64,000 nucleotides of DNA from Streptomyces sp. JH34 (GCF_029428875.1 NZ_JAJSOO010000001.1:2232001-2296000); one strand, 5' to 3'; shown: positions 20,733 to 28,219, counted from the stretch's first letter. Made by a program: numbers and translations. Notes: a model not told the origin generated them from the sequence alone.

Positions 20733-21194
20733 GTGTCCGACAAACCTCCGGATCCGTTCGTGACCCCGTTCACCATGTACGTGCGAGTGATCAGCGAGAC
20801 GCTCGCGCCGGGCGAGATCGACGACCGGCTCGGGACGCCGGCCGATGAGTCGTACGCCCTCGGCAGCCGCAGGCATCCTCAGGCGGTGCCACGTCGGCAC
20901 AACCGCTGGGTGCGGTATGCCCGGGTACCCGAACCGGGCGCCCGCCCGGAGGACCTCGAACGGATCGTCACCGGCTGGGGCGAGCCGTTCGCCCGGGCCC
21001 TGGGCAGGCTGTCCGACAGCGGCGAGGCGGAGGTGGCTCTGGTCCTGGTCCAGAACATCGACGATCTCGACGACGAGATGGCGGTGGGAATCGTCCTCCG
21101 CGCCGAACTGATCTCGTGGCTCGCCACCGCTCGCGCTTACGTGGACCTCGATCAGCACATCTTCCACGAGTGCGAGGAGCCCGCCTCGAAGTGA
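20733..21194 (+). CDS. DUF4279-type conserved protein
   Basis: The 153-residue soluble protein has the look of the DUF4279 family: an early beta strand (TMYVRVISETLAPGEIDDRLG), a charged middle with RRHNRWVRYARVP, and a C-terminal half with EAEVALVLVQNIDDLDDEMAVGI and a short helix ending before EEPASK. DUF4279 has no established function; members occur singly and in polymorphic-toxin immunity arrays. No toxin gene is adjacent here. The GTG at 20733 is preceded by GGAAAG. It is convergent with the envelope operon and ends at a shared hairpin. Confidence 0.75.
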   Translation: MSDKPPDPFVTPFTMYVRVISETLAPGEIDDRLGTPADESYALGSRRHPQAVPRRHNRWVRYARVPEPGARPEDLERIVTGWGEPFARALGRLSDSGEAEVALVLVQNIDDLDDEMAVGIVLRAELISWLATARAYVDLDQHIFHECEEPASK

Positions 21195-21202
21195 GTACGA
21201 CC

Positions 21203-21238
21203 GTGGCCCGCACCCCCCGGCAAGGGGGTGCGGGCCAC
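21203..21238. terminator. 15-bp hairpin between the DUF4279 gene and the envelope operon
   Basis: Arms 21203-21217 and 21224-21238 are perfect complements with a CGGCAA loop. After a single mismatch the stem continues with ACGAC/GTCGT. TTTC follows on the + strand. It lies between convergent stops at 21194 and 21274. Confidence 0.9.
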
Positions 21239-21273
21239 AGTCGTTTCGCGGGCCCCGGACCGTTCCGCGCCGA

Positions 21274-22572
21274 CTAGCTCTTGCCGCCGGTGAAGTAGTT
21301 CTGCAGGCCGGGGACCTTGAGCGATCCACCGAACTGACCCGCCTGCTTCACCGTCGCGTCGGTGAAGAAGGCGAACGGCACGTTCAGCGGCGGCGGGGTC
21401 TCCGGGCTGAAGGTGATCGGGATGAGGCCGAAGAGGTTGCCCTTCAGCTCTTCCGTGTACATGGTCACCGTGCCGTTGCGGATGGTGGAGGTCGAGCCCT
21501 CCGCCGCCTTGACGTGACCGGTGGTGCCGGCGGGACCCGTCGTCAGCTGGTGCAGGTCCTTGATGTCGATGGTGTCGGCGGTGAACTTCAGCACCTTCTT
21601 GATGCTGCCGTTGTACGTCTTCACCTCGACGATGCCCGCGTAGTCGAGCCCGGTGAGCGTGAGCTTGGAGGTCTCCAGCGTCCACGGGTCGTCCGGGAGC
21701 AGCGGGATGCCCTGCTCGAGGTCGGCCGCGGCGAGCGCCTCGGGGTCGGCGGTCGGGCAGGGGAAGCGCTCCTTGGCGCCGTCCGGGATGTCCTCGTCCT
21801 TCACCGGGTCGAGGCCCTTGACGTCGTCGTCGAGCTCCTCGACGCCCTCGCCCGCCTTCTCCGCCGCGTCGCGGATGGCGTCGGTGGTCTTGTCGACCGT
21901 GTCCTTCGCGGCCTCCGTGACCTTCTCCGCCGGCTTGGTGGTCGCGGTGCTCTCCGACGGCTCCGGGGTCTTCTCCGTGGCGCTGGGGGACGGCTCGGCC
22001 GTCTCCTTGTCCGGGCCGTCGAGGAGGTCCTTGAGCGCGTCGCCGACGCCCAGCGGGTCGAGGGGGTTCTTCGACTCGGTGGGTGCGGGAGAGGCCGACG
22101 TGGCGGCCTCGTCCCCGGACGTCTCCGTGGGCGTGTCGTCCTCGGACGCGCCCGCGCTCGGACTCGCGGAGGGCTTCGGCGTACCGGTCTCGTCGCCCTT
22201 GCCCGCGTCGTCCTTGCCGGCGTCCGCGTCGTCCTTGCCGGTGTCGTCCTTGCCGGCGTCTTCGGACGGCGTGGCGCTCGGGGCCGGCTTCTCCTCGGGC
22301 TCCTGCGACTCGGACGGCTCGTCGGAGCGCGTCACACAGGGGCCGGGCGCGAAGGGGATGTCCGAGCTGTCGTCGGCCATGGCCAGCTTGGGGGTGAGCC
22401 CCATGCCCACGAAGACCGCCGTCGGCATCGCGGCGAGCGCGAAGGCCTTCTTGCCCGCGGGCATGTGCAGCTTCGTCATGAGCGACTTCCTGGGCGCCGC
22501 GTGGCGGGGCCCTCTTCGCTCCGACGGGCTCTCCGGTCCGAAGTCGTCCGTACGGCTCTCGTCACCCTGCAC
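21274..22572 (-). CDS. Large exported acidic protein (misnamed 'HypF' in Streptomyces annotations)
   Basis: The 432-residue protein starts at GTG 22572 (GGGAGG 5 nt upstream), overlapping the DUF6114 gene by 11 bp. A cytosolic lead of about 30 residues precedes a hydrophobic stretch (KAFALAAMPTAVFVGMGLTP) ending AMA. A disordered acidic Pro/Ser/Thr/Lys/Asp-rich region of about 170 residues follows, with GKDD repeats. The C-terminal ~170 residues are predicted beta-rich (KLTLTGLDYAGIVEVKTYNG, VLKFTADTIDIKDLHQL, STIRNGTVTMYTEEL). Two cysteines (GPC and FPCP) may pair. It has no resemblance to real hydrogenase-maturation HypF. It forms an operon with DUF6114 and DUF6230 genes; the function is unknown, probably cell envelope. 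Confidence 0.8.
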   Translation of the reverse strand: MQGDESRTDDFGPESPSERRGPRHAAPRKSLMTKLHMPAGKKAFALAAMPTAVFVGMGLTPKLAMADDSSDIPFAPGPCVTRSDEPSESQEPEEKPAPSATPSEDAGKDDTGKDDADAGKDDAGKGDETGTPKPSASPSAGASEDDTPTETSGDEAATSASPAPTESKNPLDPLGVGDALKDLLDGPDKETAEPSPSATEKTPEPSESTATTKPAEKVTEAAKDTVDKTTDAIRDAAEKAGEGVEELDDDVKGLDPVKDEDIPDGAKERFPCPTADPEALAAADLEQGIPLLPDDPWTLETSKLTLTGLDYAGIVEVKTYNGSIKKVLKFTADTIDIKDLHQLTTGPAGTTGHVKAAEGSTSTIRNGTVTMYTEELKGNLFGLIPITFSPETPPPLNVPFAFFTDATVKQAGQFGGSLKVPGLQNYFTGGKS

Positions 22573-23128
22573 GATGCCTCCCGCCGTCGGCCTCCGCCGC
22601 CGCCTTGAACAGCATCGGCCCCCGCGGGCCCTCAGCCGTGTCGTGGGTTTCCTGGCCCTGCTCCGGAATCTGCTGGGTGTCGTCGCGGGTCATCGGCGCC
22701 CGGCGGCCCTCGGGCGCCTCGGCGTCCTTCGCGTCGGCGGGGGCCCAGGAGATGGAGAGGGCTCCGCCGAGGAGCGAGAACAGGAAGCCGATGATGAAGC
22801 CGCCGATGTTGGCGACCGGTATGGAGATCAGCGCGAGCAGGATCGCGGCGACGCCGGCGAACACCCGCACGATGTGGTGGAACCACATCGTCAGACCCAG
22901 CGTGACGAGCAGGACCCCGATGATCAGCGACCCCGCACCCGCGGTGGTGGACATCGCGATCGTCATGTTGCCGAGGTGCATGTTGGCGTACGGGAAGTAC
23001 GCGATGGGTAGACCACCCAAGATGGTGAACAGGCCCGCCCAGAACGGCCGGTTACCCCGCCAGGTGCGGAATCCCCGCCGGTAGACGGTGAGGTAGTGCT
23101 CGTTCTGCCCTGTGGACTCGGGGCTCAT
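22562..23128 (-). CDS. DUF6114 membrane protein
   Basis: The 188-residue protein has a short cytosolic N-terminus (YRRGFRTWRGNRPFWAG). About four membrane helices follow: LFTILGGLPIAYFPYANM, AGSLIIGVLLVTLGLTMW, VFAGVAAILLALISIPVA and IIGFLFSLLGGALSISW. A hydrophilic acidic tail of about 60 residues completes it. It is the middle gene of a three-gene unit: the DUF6230 gene ends 95 bp upstream and the exported 'HypF'-named gene overlaps its 3' end. The co-occurrence suggests a membrane anchor or export partner for the two exported beta-rich proteins. No enzymatic motif is visible. Confidence 0.82.
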   Translation of the reverse strand: MSPESTGQNEHYLTVYRRGFRTWRGNRPFWAGLFTILGGLPIAYFPYANMHLGNMTIAMSTTAGAGSLIIGVLLVTLGLTMWFHHIVRVFAGVAAILLALISIPVANIGGFIIGFLFSLLGGALSISWAPADAKDAEAPEGRRAPMTRDDTQQIPEQGQETHDTAEGPRGPMLFKAAAEADGGRHRAG

Positions 23129-23223
23129 GGAAAACAGCTCCCTGGAACCGGTACTGCTGTGAGAAGAGAAGGGGTGGGCAGCCGGAGGTCCTCACGGAAC
23201 ACTCCGGCCACCCGGGCGAGTGC

Positions 23224-23865
23224 TTAGAAGCACTCCTTGACGCCCTTGTGCAGCTTCAGGCTCAGGTTGCTCAGCTTGAAGGTGCCGGCGGTGGTCGCCC
23301 ACGCCGTCTGCTCCACGTTGGACAGCGTCGCCGTCTTGGCGCGCTGCGCGAAGCCGTTCGGGTTGACGGCCTTCTCGGTGCCGGACTGGATGCCGGGCTT
23401 GCCCACCGAACCGGCGGCGACGCCGATGTCGATGTTCTCGAAGTACGCGTCCGCGTCGAGCTGAGCGACGTCGAGGTACAGGTTTGTCGCCTCGACGGGC
23501 TTCTTCGGGTCGGTGCCGGCCGTCAGGTTGAGGCTGACGCTGCCCAGACCGAAGGGGAGGTCCGGCGTGACCACCGACTGGCACATGTTGGTGATCGTGG
23601 CCTTGCTGAAGCCCGACACGGCCACCGGGTGCGCGGCGTCGCCGCCCTTCATGTCCTTGCCGACAGCGACGCTGCCGTACTGGACGAAGTCCTCACCGAC
23701 GAGCTTGTCGGTGGAGACCTTGAAGCTCTGGCCGGAGACGCTGAACGACGCGGCGAGCGCGCCCTGCGCCAGGCCTACGCCGACCGCTGCGGTCGCGACG
23801 ACGCTCGGCACCATGACCAGAGCGAAACGCTTCCATCTGGTACCACCGCGAACCTGCGAACTCAT
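23224..23865 (-). CDS. DUF6230 exported protein (often labelled 'cholesterol esterase')
   Basis: The 213-residue protein starts at ATG 23865 with a near-perfect AAGGAGG 7 nt upstream. A twin-basic N-terminus (RGGTRWKRFALVMVPSVVATAAV) leads into a signal peptide or anchor ending GALAA. The mature part is beta-rich, with alternating hydrophobic strands (FSVSGQSFKVSTDKL, ATNLYLDVAQLDADAYFENI, GTFKLSNLSLKL) and two cysteines (NMCQS and the C-terminal KECF) that could bond. No Ser-His-Asp esterase motif is present, so the inherited 'cholesterol esterase' label is not supported. It is the first gene of the envelope operon, and the strong ribosome site implies abundant product. Confidence 0.85.
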   Translation of the reverse strand: MSSQVRGGTRWKRFALVMVPSVVATAAVGVGLAQGALAASFSVSGQSFKVSTDKLVGEDFVQYGSVAVGKDMKGGDAAHPVAVSGFSKATITNMCQSVVTPDLPFGLGSVSLNLTAGTDPKKPVEATNLYLDVAQLDADAYFENIDIGVAAGSVGKPGIQSGTEKAVNPNGFAQRAKTATLSNVEQTAWATTAGTFKLSNLSLKLHKGVKECF

Positions 23866-24213
23866 ATGTTTCCTCCTTCTCGGACGTACATCTCCGGTAC
23901 GGGCATCGTGCCCGCCCTGGGATGGGAGAAGTGCTACGTCCTCGGGAAGGAGAGCGCCCGGACCGGAGGCGCGTACCGCATCCGAATCACCGGCGATCAC
24001 CCCCGAGCGACAACCACTGGCCGCGCGTCTGCGCGGCCGGTTCGGACAGGCCCTGCCCAGGGGCAGGAACCCCCCTGTCCGCGATCGGCGCCACTGCCGC
24101 CGACCACCCGGTGGGGACCCAACAGACCCACCTGCGCCGACTGGTGGTCGGGCCGGCGGGTATTGGACCGAGCGTGGCCGATCGTGGTGCATTCGCGGCC
24201 GTGACACAAGGGG

Positions 24214-24237
24214 GGTCGTTACTGACTAGTAACGACC
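24214..24237. promoter_or_regulatory. 10-bp-arm operator-like palindrome
   Basis: GGTCGTTACT and AGTAACGACC flank GACT in exact dyad symmetry. The half-site TTACT/AGTAA returns at 24349-24361 with a 3-bp centre. The size and form suit a TetR- or GntR-type dimer. It lies about 350 bp upstream of the DUF6230 start; the regulator is unknown. Confidence 0.65.
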
Positions 24238-24348
24238 AGATAACCAGGACGCGACAGGGGGGTGCCGTCCGGCCACACAGGGTGGCACCGAAGGGACGTA
24301 CGAATCGCGGGATTACAGCCCTAAAACGGACAGACCCTCAGGGGTGAT

Positions 24349-24361
24349 TTACTGCGAGTAA
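24349..24361. promoter_or_regulatory. Second TTACT/AGTAA inverted repeat
   Basis: TTACT-GCG-AGTAA is a short dyad 112 bp from the stronger palindrome and shares its inner half-sites. It lies beside an AT-rich stretch (24370-24390). A secondary operator is possible; the short arms make chance occurrence plausible. Confidence 0.35.
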
Positions 24362-24423
24362 CAGTGCGTACTTTTATCAAGTTTTGGTAAAGCGGAGGCG
24401 TACCTTGTCGTTCACCCGCGAAA

Positions 24424-24456
24424 ACGGCCGTGGCGCCCGAAGGGCTCCACGGCCGT
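24424..24456 (-). terminator. Terminator of the YbbN-like gene
   Basis: ACGGCCGTGG (24424-24433) pairs with CCACGGCCGT (24447-24456), with an inner GCCC/GGGC helix in the loop. On the minus strand the stem is followed by TTTTC, giving one of the few classical U-tract terminators here. It begins about 10 bp after the stop at 24466. Confidence 0.85.
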
Positions 24457-24465
24457 GTTGTCACA

Positions 24466-25443
24466 TCAGAACAAGACACGCGCCAGGGCGGTCCGGGCCG
24501 CGGAGACGCGCGGGTCGTCGGGGCCGATCACCTCGAAGAGTTCGAGGAGCCGCACGCGGACGGCGTCACGGTCGTCACCGAAATTACGCCGGACCGTCTC
24601 GACGAGCCGCCCGAAGGCGTCCTCGACGTGGCCGCCCACGAGGTCCAGATCGGCGGCGGCCATCTGCGCCACCGGAGCCGCCGGGTTCTCCGCCGCCTCC
24701 TTGCGGACCTGCTGCGGGTCCATGCCCGCGACGCGGCCCAGCAGTTCGGCCTGCGCGAGGCCCAGCTTGGCCTCGGTGTTGACCGGGTCGTCGGCCAGGA
24801 CGCCCCGGTACGCCCGGACCGCCCCGTCGAAGTCGTTGGCGTCCAGCGCCTGCGCGGCGGTCTCCAGCTGCGCGTCGTACGGTCCGGCGGGCACCTCGGC
24901 CGGGGCACCGTCCGCGTCCCCGGCACCGGCGTCCGGGTCGACGACGATCCCGGTGAGACCGAAGCGCTCCTCGCCGACCTGGATCAGCTGGTCGAGCGTC
25001 TCCCGGATCTGGCTCTCGGGGGCCGCGCCCTGGAAGAGCGGGAGGGCCTGCCCGGCCACCACCGCGAAGACCGCGGGGATGCCCTGGACACCGAACTGCT
25101 GCATCAGCATCTGGTTGGCGTCGACATCGACCTTGGCCAGCAGGAAGCGGCCGTTGTACTCGACGGCGAGACGCTCCAGGAGCGGGCTGAGCTGCTTGCA
25201 CGGCTCGCACCACTCGGCCCAGAAGTCGATGACGACGGGCACCTCGGTGGAGCGCTGGAGGACGTCGGTCTCGAAGCCCGCCTCGTCGACGTCGATCACC
25301 AGGGAGGCGGGTGCCACGGCACCGCCACCCCCCTGCCGGGCGGACTCCGCGCGGGCCTGTTCGGCCTTCGCCTTGGCGTCGCCGGCCGCCTTCACAGCGG
25401 CGAGGTCGACGACGCCGCTCATGGACATGTTCCTAGGCTGCAT
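24466..25443 (-). CDS. Thioredoxin-fold/TPR protein (YbbN/CnoX-like)
   Basis: The 325-residue protein has a thioredoxin domain near residues 50-160, with the active site FWAEWCEPCKQLSPLL and cis-Pro FGVQGIPAVFAV. A linker and a C-terminal TPR-like region (AQLETAAQALDANDFDGAV, EAKLGLAQAELLGRV) follow. The layout matches YbbN/CnoX co-chaperones, which pass oxidised clients to chaperones; here WCEPC keeps both cysteines. I chose ATG 25443 because GGGGGGAGGA lies upstream; ATGs at 25428 and 25422 are alternatives. It is divergent from a TetR gene, with a strong palindrome between. Confidence 0.9.
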   Translation of the reverse strand: MQPRNMSMSGVVDLAAVKAAGDAKAKAEQARAESARQGGGGAVAPASLVIDVDEAGFETDVLQRSTEVPVVIDFWAEWCEPCKQLSPLLERLAVEYNGRFLLAKVDVDANQMLMQQFGVQGIPAVFAVVAGQALPLFQGAAPESQIRETLDQLIQVGEERFGLTGIVVDPDAGAGDADGAPAEVPAGPYDAQLETAAQALDANDFDGAVRAYRGVLADDPVNTEAKLGLAQAELLGRVAGMDPQQVRKEAAENPAAPVAQMAAADLDLVGGHVEDAFGRLVETVRRNFGDDRDAVRVRLLELFEVIGPDDPRVSAARTALARVLF

Positions 25444-25643
25444 ACGTACATCCTCCCCCCTGTGCGCACTGTTCCGGAAAGCGATCCGCGAACCGCTTCC
25501 GTCCGCGGCCACGCCGGTGTGCGTGGCACGGGGACGGAAACGGCCCCGAGGCCCTGAAAAACCCCGTGTTCGGTGCCGGGTCCCCACCCGGCGCCTGTGG
25601 CTGTCGATCGGTCGTGGCGCAACGACGGACGGACCGTCGGTCC

Positions 25644-25666
25644 TTACGCTACGAGCCGTAGCGTAA
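25644..25666. promoter_or_regulatory. Perfect 10-bp-arm palindrome between the YbbN-like and tetR genes
   Basis: TTACGCTACG and CGTAGCGTAA flank AGC. It lies in the 319-bp divergent region, 97 bp upstream of the TetR start and 201 bp upstream of the YbbN-like start. Arm length and spacing fit a TetR-family operator, most simply for the adjacent regulator. The rest of the gap shows no gene. Confidence 0.75.
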
Positions 25667-25739
25667 CTGCCCGGCCCCCCTGCGAGGCAAGAGCGCACGG
25701 TGATCTGTCTCACGGGCTCCGGGGCCGGTCAGCAGTACT

Positions 25740-25751
25740 TACCGGCCGGTA
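25740..25751. promoter_or_regulatory. TACCGGCCGGTA palindrome at the tetR 5' end
   Basis: The 12-bp perfect palindrome lies 11 bp upstream of the chosen tetR ATG and touches an alternative ATG at 25751. It could be a second regulator site. It is GC-rich and short, so chance is possible. Confidence 0.4.
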
Positions 25752-25762
25752 TGGTTCGCCGC

Positions 25763-26407
25763 ATGCCGAGCCGCAGCCCCGCCGGACCCGCCCGGTCCGG
25801 CCGTCCCCGCAGTGCCGAGGCGGATGCCGCGATCCTGGAGGCGACCCGTGCGTCACTGGTCGACCTCGGCTGGTCGAAACTGACGATGGGCGATGTGGCG
25901 ACGCGCGCGGGGGTCGCCAAGACGACTCTCTACCGCCGCTGGGCCGGCAAGAACGAGCTCGTCGTGGACGCGGTCGCCGTCCTCTTCGACGAGCTGGAGC
26001 TGCCCGACCTCGGGAGCCTCCCGGCCGACGTGGAGGCCGTCGTCCTCCAGTTCGCGGCCCTGCTGGAAAGGCCGGAGACCAAGACGTCGCTGATGGCGGT
26101 GGTCGCCGAGTCGACGCGCGACGAGGCACTGCGGGACCGTATACGGAACTCGATCGTCGCCCGGCAGAAGCACCTCGTCCTGCAGGGGCGGGAGCGGGCG
26201 CAGCACCGCGGTGAACTGCCCGCCCAGCCGGACGCGGTGACGGCGGCCAGGACCGCCGACCTGATCTTCGACGTGATCGCGGGCGCCGTGGTGCACCGCA
26301 CGCTGGTGAGCGCCGAGCCCGTCGACCACGACTGGGCCCGGCGCTTCACGATGCTGCTGCTCTCCGGACTGGGCGCCGCGGCGGCCGAGCCGCAGCCGGG
26401 GGTCTGA
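25763..26407 (+). CDS. TetR-family transcriptional regulator
   Basis: The 214-residue protein has a basic N-terminus (SRSPAGPARSGRPRSAEAD), the TetR HTH (SKLTMGDVATRAGVAKTTLYRRW) near residues 35-57, and an all-helical ligand/dimer domain ending in a C-terminal helix (WARRFTMLLLSGLGAA). I prefer ATG 25763; ATG 25751 is in frame and no clear ribosome site decides. It is convergent with icmA, with only 28 bp between the stops. Likely targets are its own gene and the divergent YbbN-like gene through the palindromes at 25644-25666 and 25740-25751. Confidence 0.9.
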   Translation: MPSRSPAGPARSGRPRSAEADAAILEATRASLVDLGWSKLTMGDVATRAGVAKTTLYRRWAGKNELVVDAVAVLFDELELPDLGSLPADVEAVVLQFAALLERPETKTSLMAVVAESTRDEALRDRIRNSIVARQKHLVLQGRERAQHRGELPAQPDAVTAARTADLIFDVIAGAVVHRTLVSAEPVDHDWARRFTMLLLSGLGAAAAEPQPGV

Positions 26408-26435
26408 GGGGCCGGGCCCGCGGCCGCTGGGCGAA

Positions 26436-28136
26436 TCAGAAGCCCGGCGGCTCCGTGTAGACGCCCCACTCGTCGCGCAGGACCCCGCAGATCTCTCCGA
26501 GGGTCGCCTCCGCCCGTACGGCCTCCAGCATCGGTCCGATCATGTTCGAGCCGTCGCGCGCGGCGGCCAGCATGGCGTCCAGCGCCTCGCGGACCCTCGC
26601 GTCCTGACGGCCCTCCTTGCGCCCGGCGAGCACCCGCACCTGCTCGCGCTCGACCTCGTGGCTGACCCGCAGGATCTCCAGGTCGCCGGTGACGGATCCG
26701 TGGTGGACGTTGACGCCGACGACCTTCTTCTCGCCCTTCTCCAGCGACTGCTGGTAGCGGAAGGCGGATTCCGCGGTCTCACCGGTGAACCAGCCGTCCT
26801 CGATGCCGCGCAGGATGCCGGAGGTCATCGGCCCGACGGGGTGCTTGCCGTCGGGGTGCGCCCGGGTGCCCCGCTCCCTGATCTGCTCGAAGATCTTCTC
26901 GGCGTCGGCCTCGATGCGGTCGGTGAGCTGCTCGACGTACCAGGAACCGCCCAACGGGTCGGCGACGTTGGCGACGCCGGTCTCCTCCATGAGGACCTGC
27001 TGGGTCCGCAGCGCGATCTCGGCCGCCTGCTCGGACGGCAGGGCGAGCGTCTCGTCCAGGGCGTTGGTGTGGAGGGAGTTGGTGCCGCCGAGAACGGCGG
27101 ACAGCGCCTCCACCGCGGTGCGCACGACGTTGTTGTACGGCTGCTGGGCGGTGAGCGAGACACCCGCGGTCTGGGTGTGGAAGCGGAGCCACTGCGCCTT
27201 GTCGGTCTTCGCGCCGTAGGTCTCCTTCATCCAGCGGGCCCAGATCCGGCGGGCGGCGCGGAACTTCGCGATCTCCTCGAAGAAGTCGAGGTGCGCGTCG
27301 AAGAAGAAGGAGAGCCCCGGCGCGAAGACGTCGACGTCCAGACCGCGGGAGAGGCCGAGCTCGACGTACCCGAAGCCGTCGGCGAGGGTGTAGGCGAGTT
27401 CCTGCGCGGCCGTGGCCCCCGCCTCGCGGATGTGGTAGCCGGAGACGGAGAGCGGCTTGTAGGCGGGGATGTCGCGGGCGCAGTGCTCCATCAGGTCGCC
27501 GATGAGGCGCAGATGGGGCTCGGGCTGGAAGAGCCACTCCTTCTGAGCGATGTACTCCTTGAAGATGTCCGTCTGGAGCGTGCCGTTGAGCACGGCGGGG
27601 TCGACGCCCTGGCGCTCCGCGGCGACGAGGTACATGCAGAAGACGGGGACGGCGGGCCCGCTGATCGTCATCGAGGTGGTGACGTCGCCGAGCGGGATGT
27701 CCTGGAAGAGGACCTCCATGTCGGCGGCGGAGTCGATGGCGACACCGCAGTGGCCGACCTCGCCGAGCGAGCGGGCGTCGTCGGAGTCCCGGCCCATCAG
27801 GGTCGGCATGTCGAAGGCGACGCTGAGTCCGCCGCCGCCGTTGGCCAGGATGGACTTGTACCGCTCATTCGTCTGCTCGGCGTTGCCGAAGCCGGCGAAC
27901 TGGCGGATCGTCCAGGTGCGGCCCCGGTAGCCGGTGGCGTGGAGCCCCCGGGTGAAGGGGTACTCGCCGGGCCAGCCGATCCGCTCGAAACCCTCGTACG
28001 TGTCACCGGGGCGGGGCCCGTACACGGGCTCCACGGGGTCACCGGAGAGCGTGGTGAAGTCCGCGTCGCGCTTGCGGGCCTTGTCGTAACGGGCCTGCCA
28101 GCGGCGGCGGCCTTCCTCGATCGCAGATGCGTCCAT
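26436..28136 (-). CDS. icmA: Isobutyryl-CoA mutase large subunit IcmA
   Basis: The 566-residue protein belongs to the methylmalonyl-CoA mutase large-chain family (GLSVAFDMPTLMGRDSDD; YHIREAGATAAQELAYTLADG; NEQ-type TNSLHTNALDETLALPS). It lacks the C-terminal B12 domain, as IcmA does. Phe80 (TIRQFAGF) and Gln198 (KEYIAQKE) are the residues that distinguish isobutyryl-CoA from methylmalonyl-CoA mutases, which carry Tyr and Arg there. It rearranges isobutyryl-CoA and butyryl-CoA together with a separate cobalamin-binding IcmB, which is not in the window. No ribosome site precedes the ATG; a 24-bp palindrome abuts it, suggesting a leaderless, regulated mRNA. Confidence 0.96.
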   Translation of the reverse strand: MDASAIEEGRRRWQARYDKARKRDADFTTLSGDPVEPVYGPRPGDTYEGFERIGWPGEYPFTRGLHATGYRGRTWTIRQFAGFGNAEQTNERYKSILANGGGGLSVAFDMPTLMGRDSDDARSLGEVGHCGVAIDSAADMEVLFQDIPLGDVTTSMTISGPAVPVFCMYLVAAERQGVDPAVLNGTLQTDIFKEYIAQKEWLFQPEPHLRLIGDLMEHCARDIPAYKPLSVSGYHIREAGATAAQELAYTLADGFGYVELGLSRGLDVDVFAPGLSFFFDAHLDFFEEIAKFRAARRIWARWMKETYGAKTDKAQWLRFHTQTAGVSLTAQQPYNNVVRTAVEALSAVLGGTNSLHTNALDETLALPSEQAAEIALRTQQVLMEETGVANVADPLGGSWYVEQLTDRIEADAEKIFEQIRERGTRAHPDGKHPVGPMTSGILRGIEDGWFTGETAESAFRYQQSLEKGEKKVVGVNVHHGSVTGDLEILRVSHEVEREQVRVLAGRKEGRQDARVREALDAMLAAARDGSNMIGPMLEAVRAEATLGEICGVLRDEWGVYTEPPGF

Positions 28137-28143
28137 GGTTCAA

Positions 28144-28167
28144 ATTTACTAGGACGTCCTAGTAAAT
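28144..28167 (-). promoter_or_regulatory. 24-bp perfect palindrome at the icmA start
   Basis: ATTTACTAGGAC is followed directly by its exact complement GTCCTAGTAAAT, ending 8 bp upstream of the icmA ATG. On the minus strand TAGTAAAT overlaps a possible -10 hexamer, so a bound repressor would block RNA polymerase. This is a strong operator candidate. Confidence 0.85.
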
Positions 28168-28219
28168 GTCGACGGCAAACCGCCCGGCGCTTTCGCGCGG
28201 GGCGGTTCGGTGGCGCCCG

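Larger units (their letters stand above)
23866..24465. other. 600-bp non-coding region upstream of the DUF6230 operon
   Basis: I find no convincing gene here; the frames that cross it lack ribosome sites and Streptomyces codon bias. It holds a strong palindrome (24214-24237), a smaller one of the same half-site (24349-24361), and the terminator of the upstream YbbN-like gene (24424-24456). The 24240-24410 part is notably AT-richer than its surroundings. It may contain the promoter and a long leader of the DUF6230 operon, or a small RNA. Confidence 0.6.

Noticed and set aside
21274..22572. Hydrogenase maturation protein HypF
   Set aside because: The label is common in databases, but acylphosphatase, zinc-finger and carbamoyltransferase features of HypF are all absent; the protein is exported and disordered/beta-rich.
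23224..23865. Cholesterol esterase
   Set aside because: No lipase box, catalytic triad or alpha/beta hydrolase pattern is present in the 213 residues.
26436..28136. Methylmalonyl-CoA mutase large subunit
   Set aside because: Phe80 and Gln198 and the 566-residue length without a B12 domain point to IcmA.
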